Source of the DNA: SKVR01 sp964453995
GTDB lineage: Bacteria; Bacteroidota; Bacteroidia; Bacteroidales; UBA7960
Assembly (NCBI GenBank): GCA_964453995.1
Contig: CAYVQC010000014.1
Span: 1-64,000 of the forward strand
Reading direction: 5' to 3'
DNA: 64,000 nucleotides
Shown: piece by piece, positions 34,225 through 43,900 of the stretch
How the letters are laid out: each line of letters begins with the position of its first letter
How positions within the stretch are numbered: position 1 is the stretch's first letter
Program-made: the position numbers and the translations under genes
The notes under the pieces: generated by a model
Database searches by the model: none
What the model was told of the DNA's origin: nothing
Seen by the model: the letters and a program-made list of their open reading frames with translations, nothing else

Positions 34225-35517
34225 TTATGATATATTGGGAACCAGTTGAACCGGATTTGGTTTTTCGACCTTATGTTGTACCCTGCCCAGCACAATGGCC
34301 AAAGCGGAACACAACACAAGGCATGAACCGGCAATGACAAAAGAGAGATTGTGGTTGCCGCTGGCAGCAAAAAGCATTTGCGACACCCGGCTGAAAACAA
34401 ATCCTCCCACCCCCCAGGCGGTAAGTACAATGCCATAGTTCATCCCAAAGTTTTTCATTCCGTACAATACTTTGGTAAAGGTTGGAAACAACGACAAGTT
34501 GGTACCGAAGTTGAACCCGATAAAGGTGGCAAACAATACAATCACCAGTGCCGATGTTTGGGTTCCAATGAGTGTGGCTGCCAGGAACATCAGGGTAGCC
34601 TGGAACACCAGCAGGATAAAGAGGGTAAGAACTCTGCCGATCTTATCAGAAACAAATCCTGCCACAATACGGCCCAAGGCATTCCCAACAGCGATGATGG
34701 CAACAGCCAGAAATGCTGCTTCACCCAGGCTGTTGCGTGCCATTCCGGAGATGCTTCCGATCACCATCAGTCCTGCCCCCGAACCGATAAAGAAAATGAA
34801 CCAGATCAAATAAAAGGAAGGTAGTCTGAAGAGCTCTGCTGAAGTGTAATCCCGTGCAATCCCATTGGCCTTTTGCCGGGCGGGAGTAACTTTGGCGGTT
34901 TCGGGGGGCACAAATCCTGCAGGCGGGTTTTGCAGCAGCATAGCTGCTCCACATACTACCACAAGGAAAGAAATCCCGAAAATGAGCATGGTACTTTGCA
35001 AACCATATGTGTTGACAAGGAATGTGGCCAGGGGTGCAATATAAACCGGAGCTACACCAAACCCCGATACAACTATACCTGCTATCAGTCCGCTTTTGGA
35101 AGCCGGAAACCACTTAAATGCCGGGGGAGTAGCCGATGCATAGCCAAAACCGATGCCTATGCCGGAGAGAATTCCAAAACCAAAAACCCACAGGGCATAG
35201 CTTGTGGTGAATGCCAGCACAGTAAATCCGGCAGCAACCAATATACCACCAATGGTAGCGGTAATTCTCGGTCCTTTTTTGTCCTGGATCTTTCCGGCAA
35301 GAATGGTGGTAAAAGCAAATACGAGAATACAAATAGCAAAGGGGTCATTCAGAGCGGCTTCATTCCATGCAAAAGCACCCTCGCCACCGGTTTGCATAGA
35401 TTGATAAATGGCATCTTTGAAAATACTCCAGGAATACAAAATCCCCAGTGCCAGATTAATGGTAAGACCGGCAAATACAACCAGCCAGCCGCGGTTTTTT
35501 GAAGTTACAGTTGTCAT
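34225..35517 (-). CDS. MFS transporter, OxlT-like (oxalate:formate / lactate-type antiporter family)
   Basis: 430 residues with 12 predicted membrane helices. Family features include the N-terminal NLALGILYSWSIFKDAI, the loop GKIQDKKGPR after helix 2 (MFS motif A), GIGIGFGYASATPPAFKWFP in helices 4-5, GLIAGIVVSGFGVAPV, and a C-terminal-half loop GFVSDKIGR. OxlT-family carriers exchange small carboxylates such as oxalate, formate, lactate and pyruvate. No associated metabolic genes are adjacent. It has its own promoter and terminator and is probably monocistronic. Confidence 0.88.
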   Translation of the reverse strand: MTTVTSKNRGWLVVFAGLTINLALGILYSWSIFKDAIYQSMQTGGEGAFAWNEAALNDPFAICILVFAFTTILAGKIQDKKGPRITATIGGILVAAGFTVLAFTTSYALWVFGFGILSGIGIGFGYASATPPAFKWFPASKSGLIAGIVVSGFGVAPVYIAPLATFLVNTYGLQSTMLIFGISFLVVVCGAAMLLQNPPAGFVPPETAKVTPARQKANGIARDYTSAELFRLPSFYLIWFIFFIGSGAGLMVIGSISGMARNSLGEAAFLAVAIIAVGNALGRIVAGFVSDKIGRVLTLFILLVFQATLMFLAATLIGTQTSALVIVLFATFIGFNFGTNLSLFPTFTKVLYGMKNFGMNYGIVLTAWGVGGFVFSRVSQMLFAASGNHNLSFVIAGSCLVLCSALAIVLGRVQHKVEKPNPVQLVPNIS

Positions 35518-35524
35518 TGGATGT

Positions 35525-36054
35525 TTATATAGTACACAGTAAAATGGATGGCAAAGATATACATTTCTGAATATCTGGAATGATCAATTCGACGGGTACA
35601 GGAGAGAATTTTGGACTGTGCTCATGCCCGGGTACCCAAGTTTCAGAAAAACGATACAAAAACTCGTTCGCTTTGTATAACCCACCGTCTAAATATTCTA
35701 CCAGATTTCTGGCACCTATCTCACCTAAAGCAAACATGGACTTTTCAACCCAAAATTCAATTTGCAAAAGCGTTGCAACATCAGTTTCTCAATGGTGTCA
35801 TTTGAATTCCATAATAAACTATCTCTTCTGAAGAAAATGACTTAATGATCTTTTCAATCTGTTGCCCTCGTATGCTTTTCTTATTTCATATGAAAGTCCG
35901 GTGATCAGTAAATCTCTGTTTTCGAATCCTTCAATATTCAGCTTGTTTTCGTCATTCCAAAATTTTCCTATAACGTCATATAAGTGATTCAGATCATAGA
36001 AATTCCCCAAATCTCCACTCCAAATCCTCTTTTTGCTGGCAGCATGTACATCAT
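35525..36054 (-). pseudogene. Frameshifted remnant of a small hypothetical protein gene
   Basis: Protein-like pieces follow one another on the minus strand in different frames. MMYMLPAKRGFGVEIWG starts at the ATG 36054, then a +1 shift at the GGGG near 36005 leads into NFYDLNHLYDVIGKFW...LSYEIRKAYEG. Another shift leads to IEKIIKSFSSEEIVYYG and MTPLRN, and a third to TDVATLLQIEFWVEKSMFAL and onwards to about 35560. At least three shifts are needed to join them, so this is decay, or much less likely clustered sequencing errors. The N-terminal part resembles DUF6904-type hypothetical proteins by eye. The tail overlaps the MFS promoter. Confidence 0.6.
35552..35559 (-). promoter_or_regulatory. 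-7 element of the MFS gene promoter
   Basis: TATCTTTG on the minus strand matches TAnnTTTG perfectly, 34 bases before the ATG at 35517. The nearest TTG upstream (35587-35585) is 25 bases away, somewhat long. Confidence 0.45.
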
Positions 36055-36403
36055 AATTAATTGCATTTTAGATGTTAAATCTATTTCATTTAAAAAACTA
36101 TTTTTCGATTACCTGCTTTGAGCGAGTTTGAATTGCTGCCATGGTTTGTAAATTATGAACCGATTTCTGCCTGCTTTCAATCGCTTCATTAATAAACTTT
36201 GAAAAAGACGGAATAAAATGTTGGTAATTTCAACTATCCATGGGTTCTTTACGATATTGATATACCAAAAATAAAACGTTCGGATTCACGATTATTAACA
36301 AAAAATATTGGCAGGAAACAACACCTGTTTACCAGGTACTGCTTTCTGCCAATACTATTTTTCGCTAATGCTGCAGGCCGGAAATTTCCGGTGTGCAAAG
36401 GAA
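36055..36403. other. Gene-poor stretch with a possible C-terminal coding remnant
   Basis: On the minus strand 36098-36229 reads as a coding-like tail (FIPSFSKFINEAIESRQKSV, ending TRSKQVIEK then a stop), but an in-frame TGA lies just upstream, so it may be another gene fragment. Nothing else is recognised before the T9SS gene's stop. Confidence 0.35.
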
Positions 36404-39400
36404 TTACTTCACCTGCAATTTCTTAACGGTACTGCCCCGTGCAGAAATAAGCTGCACGAAGTAAATACCTGATCTGAATCCATCCAGGGAAAGGGAGAAT
36501 TCGGTTTCGCCGGTGAGGTTGGCCCGGTACACTACCCTTCCCTGCATGTCTGTCATGGCAATGCGTGTAAGGGGCTCTCCTGCACTGACAAATACCCTGT
36601 CTTTGGCCGGATTGGGAAAGAGGTTGATGTTCATGCCATTGTGCTCACTTACGAAAGGCTGTACTCCTATTTCTGCCATGAGCTCCACATCACGCTCAGG
36701 CATGGGAAAAGTAAATGTGTTTTCGATGCTGAGCAACTCGCTGTCTTCGTACCACCCTTCAAACACATAGCCCGTTTCGGTAATGGTAACCGTTACCGAA
36801 ACCTGTTCGCCCGCTTCATATTCACCCGCACCGGTCAATTCTGCCACATCTTCCAGGTTGGTGGTAAGGGTGAGTTGGTAGAGTTCAGGTACTGCTACCA
36901 CAAATACAGCAGTAAGGGTAACATCTTGTTCGGGCATGGTAAAAACAAAGGCCATCTGGGTGCTTACCACATTGCCGTCTTCATCCTGCCACTGCACAAA
37001 TTCATATCCATCATAGGGTACGGCTGTCACCACGGTGGTTTCGTCAGGATAAAATTCTCCTCCACCCGTTACCAGTCCGCCTTCTGCAGGGCTGGCCACC
37101 AGGGTGAGGGCATATTGAGTGGGTTCTTCCCAAACGTCTTCAATAAAGACGTCCTTCTGAACAGTTTCGTGCCCGCAGTCGTAATAGGCAGTAAGCATTA
37201 CATTAAAGGAGGTGGGCACGGTATTCTGGTAGGTGTGTGATACACTCGCTCCACTCCCCACATTGCCATCGCCAAAATCCCATTCATAGCCCACAGCATC
37301 GCCGGTGGCGGTAAAGCTAACCGTGGTGGCATCGATGGTAAAAGTAAAATCAGGCTCCATCACACAGTCGATGGTGACATCCAGTTCAAAGGTTGCGTCT
37401 ACACAACCACTTCCCAGGGTAAGCACCACATTGTAAGTACCCGGTTGTTCATACACATGGAAAGGATTGACTTCATCAGAGGTATTGCCATCACCAAAAT
37501 CCCATTCTATGGATGAATAATTTTCGGCATTGGCCATAAAATGAACCTCAGAGTCAAGGATCTGGGCTACGGGATCGGCCACAGGTTGAGAACCGGCATC
37601 TTCCACAATGCGAATATCATCCACATAAATATAATAACGACCCGAAGTACTACCGTCGGTATGCCAGCCAAAATAATACACACCATCTTCCTCAACGGTA
37701 AACTGTTGTGAGGTAAACTGGTAGTTGTCGTTGTTGAATGATGGCAGATCGATGAGTAGCTGTGTCATGTCAGCAGGCTCATTGCTGTTGCCCATATATA
37801 CGGCCAGGTTTTCGGTAGAGAAACGCGAGCGGTAGTAGAAGGATATCTCGTAGCAGGTTCCGGCTTTAAGGTCGAAACATGGGGTGATGGCCCAATCATC
37901 GTTGGCGGTATTGCCTCCGCCACCGTCAGTTCTAATGGTCAGGCTGTTCTGGCCCGAATGGGACAGGTCGGTGGTGGTGTTGAGATGCCATTCATTAACC
38001 CCTTCAAGGCTATGGATGGTCCAGGAGGCAAAGTCTTCATCGGTTTCAAAACCCATAAAATAGTTGGCATGTAGGAAACCGGTAACAGAGAGCGTGTCAT
38101 TGGCGGCATTCTCGTCGGTGGTGTTCGTGATGGAAAACTCCAGGTCGTAGGGCTGCTGGGGATCCAGCGAAAAGCCCCCTGCAAGGGTAAACCAGGCTGT
38201 TTCACCGGCAGCAAGCCCCTCGGTAAAACTGAATGCCAGGGGTGTTTGCCCCTCGATCTGCAGGGCAAGGTCCACGGAGGAAAAATCCTGTCCTCCGGGG
38301 TTCCATACCTCTACCATCAGTTCTTCCACATTGTTGAGCACGCAGTTTTCGTCGGTTTGTCGTTCCGCCTTAAAGGACACTACCGCCAGGTCGTTGTCAA
38401 ACACCTGGTAGATGGAGATGTCGTCGATGTTCATGCCGAACTGGTCGGCGGGTCCGTAGGCATTCCATCCCAGGTAGTACTCGCCGCTTTGGGTAGCGGT
38501 AAAAGTAGCTTCGCCCTTTTGGTACGTGGAGTTGGAGATGGCTCCCAGGTCGAGCAGGGTGATGTCCATGGCAGCGGCATTCTGCTCCTGGCCCATCATC
38601 AGTTTAAGGCTCTCGGGCCAATTGGTGGCGCGGTTCTTATAGTAAAAGCTCACATAATAGGTTTTGCCCTCCTGCAGGTAAAAACAGGGAGTGAACAGCC
38701 AATCGTTGCTGGGAACGCTGGACTGATTGGAAAGGTATTCGAAGGAGAAGTTCCCGGTGCGGGCATGCTGCGCATTATCCACTCTCGTCCAGGTAATGTC
38801 GTCGTTGTTGGTGTCTTCTACCAGCCAGTCAGAGGAATCCTCATCTTCTTCAAAACTCATTAAGTAAACTCCCTGGGTGGCCAGGTCGAAGCCGGAAAGG
38901 GAAAGGGGAATATTGGCAAGACTGTCGTTACCGGTAAATTCATCATTTTCCAGCATCGTATAAACACTCAGGGTGTTCTCGTCCTGCTGTGTAAGGTCGA
39001 CGGTGGTATTAAAAGTGTACCCGAGCACCTCATTATAAGGTATGTCCTGGGTGATAGTTTCCACCACGGGATCAGCACCGTTGAGGCTGTAGGCCACCTG
39101 AAAGTTGGAGATGGTTTGCGACCCGAAATTCTTTATTTCCACTACCACTTCTTCTTGAGTACCAAAAGCACATGAATTGCCCGGAGCCAGCAAGCGGGTG
39201 ATACCGGCATCCAGGTCGAAAATATTTTTTATGGAAATATCGGTAATGTGCAGGATGTATTGTTGCGAATCGCTTACATTGCCGGTGGTGGCGTAGAAAG
39301 CAAAGATGATATCTTCTCCCTCGTATGCATCAATGGGGAAAGAGAACTGCTGCAGGGCAGTGCTGATACCCGATGAAGCCGTAATGGCGGCTGCCTCCTG

Positions 39401-40693
39401 CCAGCTGGCACCACAATCGGCAGAAACCATCAGGGCAAGCTTGTCGTCGGCACCCATTTGCTCTCCCCCTTCGAGAAATTCGGCTGCTGCCTTAAATTCC
39501 ACCACCAGGTTTTCTGTGGCACCAAAGGGTGGGCTTACCATCCAGTCTTCAGTGCCCAGACCGGTATAAAACACACTTGCCGTCCGGATATCATTGATTT
39601 CATCGCCCTGCCAGTCGGTATCTTTTTCTACCAGTGGCGTGCCCTTGCCGCGGGCTTCGTACCAGCCGGGGTAAACATCGCCCAGGTTGTTGCTAAAAAA
39701 GCCGATAAAATTCATGAAGGGCAGGGGCAGTTGCTGGGGTTGTGGGTAAGAGAGGGTAATGCCGTTGAGGTCATTGTTGAGCGGATAGGTGTCACCAGCC
39801 AGTTCGGTATGCAAAGAGAAGGAATAATCGCCATACGGCAGGCTCTGAAGCATTCCCAGTTCAAATTGTACCGTTTCGCCGGGTTGCAGCACGCCATCAT
39901 ATACGCCGAAAATATTCTGGTTTACCGGGCCTCTAACCCTAAGCCTTACCGGTACGGAAGAAACGGGCTGAAAACCATCGTTGGCAATTTCCACTATCAC
40001 CGGCAGCTCATCGGAAAAGCACTGCCCGGTAGTGGGCGATACCAATGCAAGGGGTGTAACATCGCGTGCTACGGCATTTTTAATCTCAATATCGTCGAGG
40101 TGAAAGGAGACTGTACTGTTGGCCTCCTGGCCATTGGTGGCATAAAAGGCAAGGTGAATGAGTTGGCCGGCAAACTGCCCCAGGTCGAACTGGTAACGCT
40201 CCAGTTCCCAGCCGGGTTGGTTATCAAGCTTGAAAGAATGGATCACATGCACAAATTCAAACTGATTGGTATTGGTAGATACCAGCACCGACACACTGTC
40301 GTTGTTGGCAAAATTGCCCTGGAGGGGCTCATCCCAGAAGCGGCTTAAGGCAGCTTTGAAGGAAACTACCGTATTTTCGGTGGCCAGAAACTGCGGGCTG
40401 ATGATCCATTCATCTTTCAATCCTGAGGTGCTGAAGATAACAGTAGCTGTGGTGCTGCCATGCAGCGCAGATCCGTTGAACCAGGCTCCGCCAGCATACT
40501 GGGGCTGCAGGTAGCCCTGCCCCTCCTGCCATCCAGTATATACTTCCGACAGGTTTACACCATTGAACAGTTCAAAATCCACAATCTGGGGAAGCTCCTG
40601 CAGGTTTCCATCACGGGGAACAATTTCGCCGGCTGACATATGCAACCATGCAAAAAGAGTGAATGCAAAAAGTATTGGTAATCTCTTTTCCAT
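36404..40693 (-). CDS. Large T9SS-secreted multi-domain adhesin-like protein
   Basis: 1429 residues. The start is the ATG at 40693, which directly precedes a signal peptide (MEKRLPILFAFTLFAWLHMS). The frame is open further upstream but not protein-like. Order: four cleaved-adhesin/choice-of-anchor-J (MAM-like) modules, recognisable by D(E)WxxSPxF or DWxxTPCF and by endings such as FHLDDIEIKN, MNIDDISIYQ and IYVDDIRIVE, alternating with CARDB-like spacers. Then come two PKD domains (WDFGDGN twice), two InlB B-repeat-like domains (FTMPEQDVTLTAVF, FPMPERDVELMAEI), and a type A sorting domain (NLFPNPAKDRVFV ... GIYFVQLISARGSTVKKLQVK). It is exported by Sec, then by the T9SS, to the cell surface or medium. 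No catalytic domain is seen, so binding or adhesion is inferred. Confidence 0.92.
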   Translation of the reverse strand: MEKRLPILFAFTLFAWLHMSAGEIVPRDGNLQELPQIVDFELFNGVNLSEVYTGWQEGQGYLQPQYAGGAWFNGSALHGSTTATVIFSTSGLKDEWIISPQFLATENTVVSFKAALSRFWDEPLQGNFANNDSVSVLVSTNTNQFEFVHVIHSFKLDNQPGWELERYQFDLGQFAGQLIHLAFYATNGQEANSTVSFHLDDIEIKNAVARDVTPLALVSPTTGQCFSDELPVIVEIANDGFQPVSSVPVRLRVRGPVNQNIFGVYDGVLQPGETVQFELGMLQSLPYGDYSFSLHTELAGDTYPLNNDLNGITLSYPQPQQLPLPFMNFIGFFSNNLGDVYPGWYEARGKGTPLVEKDTDWQGDEINDIRTASVFYTGLGTEDWMVSPPFGATENLVVEFKAAAEFLEGGEQMGADDKLALMVSADCGASWQEAAAITASSGISTALQQFSFPIDAYEGEDIIFAFYATTGNVSDSQQYILHITDISIKNIFDLDAGITRLLAPGNSCAFGTQEEVVVEIKNFGSQTISNFQVAYSLNGADPVVETITQDIPYNEVLGYTFNTTVDLTQQDENTLSVYTMLENDEFTGNDSLANIPLSLSGFDLATQGVYLMSFEEDEDSSDWLVEDTNNDDITWTRVDNAQHARTGNFSFEYLSNQSSVPSNDWLFTPCFYLQEGKTYYVSFYYKNRATNWPESLKLMMGQEQNAAAMDITLLDLGAISNSTYQKGEATFTATQSGEYYLGWNAYGPADQFGMNIDDISIYQVFDNDLAVVSFKAERQTDENCVLNNVEELMVEVWNPGGQDFSSVDLALQIEGQTPLAFSFTEGLAAGETAWFTLAGGFSLDPQQPYDLEFSITNTTDENAANDTLSVTGFLHANYFMGFETDEDFASWTIHSLEGVNEWHLNTTTDLSHSGQNSLTIRTDGGGGNTANDDWAITPCFDLKAGTCYEISFYYRSRFSTENLAVYMGNSNEPADMTQLLIDLPSFNNDNYQFTSQQFTVEEDGVYYFGWHTDGSTSGRYYIYVDDIRIVEDAGSQPVADPVAQILDSEVHFMANAENYSSIEWDFGDGNTSDEVNPFHVYEQPGTYNVVLTLGSGCVDATFELDVTIDCVMEPDFTFTIDATTVSFTATGDAVGYEWDFGDGNVGSGASVSHTYQNTVPTSFNVMLTAYYDCGHETVQKDVFIEDVWEEPTQYALTLVASPAEGGLVTGGGEFYPDETTVVTAVPYDGYEFVQWQDEDGNVVSTQMAFVFTMPEQDVTLTAVFVVAVPELYQLTLTTNLEDVAELTGAGEYEAGEQVSVTVTITETGYVFEGWYEDSELLSIENTFTFPMPERDVELMAEIGVQPFVSEHNGMNINLFPNPAKDRVFVSAGEPLTRIAMTDMQGRVVYRANLTGETEFSLSLDGFRSGIYFVQLISARGSTVKKLQVK

Positions 40694-40776
40694 AACTGTA
40701 TTTTTAATTTGGTTTACGAATGTTTCACGATTCCCGGTTAAACCTTCAGTAATCCCCATTAACCGGGCACCAGCTG

Positions 40777-40784
40777 CAAATGTA
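40777..40784 (-). promoter_or_regulatory. Candidate -7 element for the T9SS adhesin gene
   Basis: TACATTTG on the minus strand fits TAnnTTTG and gives an 83-base leader to the ATG at 40693. No clear -33 element. Confidence 0.3.
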
Positions 40785-40933
40785 AAAGAAAGATGGGAGG
40801 AAAAAAATAAAAAATCCTGCATATTGAACGCAACTGATCATTATGCCTCGACTATGTTGCCAAATAAGAACAAAACACGTATATTCTTGTTATAATTAAT
40901 GGGAACAAAAATATAAATCTATTCTTTTGATCT

Positions 40934-43900
40934 ATGCCTAAAGCATCTTTGACTGTAATTTTACGGAAAATACTAAAAATACTGGCATGGATCTTTGTAT
41001 CCTTCCTGATATTGTTTGTTATTATCAGTATCACCCTGCAGTTTTCATCGGTGCAAACCTGGCTTACCGAAAAGATCCTCTCGCAGCTCAGCGAAGAGGT
41101 ACAATCGCATGTTTCTATCGACAGGGTGGCCATTCGCTTTCCCAAATCAGTAGGTCTTGAAGGAATATTCGTGGAGGACACCAGTGGTGATACACTCCTT
41201 TATGCGGGGAGTATTTTTGTGGATGTGGGCATGATGGGTCTTTTCCGGAGCGAAATAAATGTAAACAACCTGGAACTGACCGATGTGGTTGCCAATATGA
41301 TACGTGAAGAACCTGATACGGTTTTTAACTATCAGTTTATCATTGATGCCTTTGCACCCTCCGATACAAGTGCCACCTCAGACCAGGAGGAAACACCACC
41401 TGAAGATGAGGATGAAAAGGCTGACGAATGGACTTTTTCACTGGGAAACCTTTCCCTGGAAAACATCAGGTTCCGCAACATCGATCACTTTACCGGGACT
41501 GACATGCAACTTTCGCTGGACCAACTGGATGCTGACCTGGAGCCGGCCGATTTGATGAATGAAAAATTCCACACAGGGGAGATCTCCATCGACCAGCCGC
41601 AAATCGTTATCCAGATGTCTCCCCCATCGGTTCCTCCCGAACCCGATACCACCGAAATGCCTGAAATCGACCTGGCCATTAAAGCCCTGATCATAGAAGA
41701 TCCTGACTTCCGGTTTTCCAGCTTCGATGGTACCCAAATGCAGATCAACAGCGACTTGCTTGCTTTATACCCTGAGGAGATCAGCCTGCATGAATACCTC
41801 ATTGCCATTGAAGAAATTGAAGCAGAGCAACTTGCAGCTGACTTTAACATCCCTGTAACCCCTGAGCAGGAAGAAACAACCCCACCCACAACCAAAACAG
41901 CAGAAAAGGAACCCACATCTTTCAGCTTTGATTTTTCTGAGATCATGGAATGGGACATTATATTGGATAAGCTTGATATTACAGGCTCATCCTTTTCCAT
42001 GAAGCAGGGCGATGAACCTGTGAAGCGAGGGGAATTTGATCCCGGCAACATTTCACTCGAAAACATTAACCTTCACTTGTCAGAGGCAAAGGTAAATCCC
42101 GACCAACTGGATTTGACAATAGAGAATACTTCTATGGATTTTTCCAACCAATTCAGCATAGCCGATCTGAATATGGATGTAAACCTGGGAGCTTCCTCAG
42201 AAGTAACCTTACACAACCTTACTACTTCCCAAAGTCAGTTGTCCTTTTCCCTGAATACATCCGGCAGCTTGCTCGATTTTTCGCAGCAAGACCTTACCGG
42301 GTACCGCTACGATGTGTCTATAAGCGAAACGCATATTCAGCAAGACCTTGCCTTTTTTGTTCCGGTCATGAATGAATACTATTTCCAGTGGCCCGACAAC
42401 GAAGGAATCAGGTTGGGAGCCCGTGTTGAAGGGACATTGGACCATTTGACCATTGACAGCCTGTGGTTGGCCGGGCCCGACTTTTTTGCCACACAATTCA
42501 GTGGCGAAATAACCGGCCTGCCCAATATGGACAGCCTATATGTTGACCTCCCCGCTTTGACCTTATTTGCTGCTCCCGATCGAATCCTGGCCAACCTACC
42601 CGATACACTTGGTCCCCAGGGCATCCAGCTCCCCGACACCATCAACCTGGAAGCCAATGCCAGGGGCTCACTGGATAATTTCGAGGCTGCCATGGATGTG
42701 AATACTTCCATGGGTGATATTGTGGTGTCGGCAAAATCGGCAGGGGGAGATGAAAGGAAGGAGGCTTTCGAAGGTAACCTGAATACAGAATCCTTTCACG
42801 TAGGGAAACTGTTGCAACAGACTGAAACCCTGCCCGAGCCCATTGCCCTGGCTATAGATGTGAACGGGGTGGGTTTCAAGCCCGAAACCATGTGGCTCAA
42901 TACCACCCTCACCCTCGATAAGCTGGTGTACAACGATCACGAGTACGATGAAATAGTGGTCGATGCCTCACTCCGTGATTCGGTAGCCACACTGCAAAGT
43001 GCCTATAAAGATTCCATTATAGATTTTGACCTGGAAGCTTCCTATGGGGCGTTCCAGGAAAACCCTGAATTGAAGGCCAATCTGGGTATTGAATATGTTT
43101 ATCTGCATGAGCTGGGAATTTCAGACGAAAGTTTGCTGGCAAAAACAGATATGAAGGTAGATCTTGTTTTCGATACCGAGGATTTTTTCAATGGATACAT
43201 TCAGATCAGCAATACTTCATTTGCTACGGAAGGCAATATATACAATGTGCCTGAGGTCTTTATCGAGGCCCTGGCTTATGAAAACATAAATGAGATTGCG
43301 CTCCGCTCTCAATTCCTGGATGTTGACTACAGGGGTAATTTCAGCCCGTTGGAAGTGGGCTCTGTGTTAGCAAATCATTTTGATCGCTATTATTCAGAAC
43401 AACAATCCTCCGACACCCTTGCCCCTGACACAGATAAATACTTCAACATCAGTTTAAGCCTTACACCCACTGAGCTTTTAACAGAAGTACTTGTCGAAAG
43501 CCTTGATACCAGAGATACCCTGGATGTGATGTTTTCCTACGACAGTTCATTGCAGGTCCTCCACCTTGAGGCCAACTGGCCCGAAGCCCGCTACCAGAAT
43601 ATTGAGCTTGATTCACTGGATATTATTGCCGACAGCAATAAAGGGGAACTGGATTTCGAAGCAACACTGAGGCGGCTTTCAACAGGAGAATTAACTATTC
43701 ATCAGTTTGGTACCAACGGAACGCTTACGCATCAGAAACTTGATTTTGGCCTGGGCTTTAAAGACGAAGAAGGTGATTCACTGTACCACCTGGGGGGCGA
43801 CCTGGATTTTACCGACAGCCTTTATGTTCTTCAAATTGATCCGGATGAAATGCTGCTAAACGGAGAACACTGGTCAATACCCGAGGAAAACCGCATTGAA

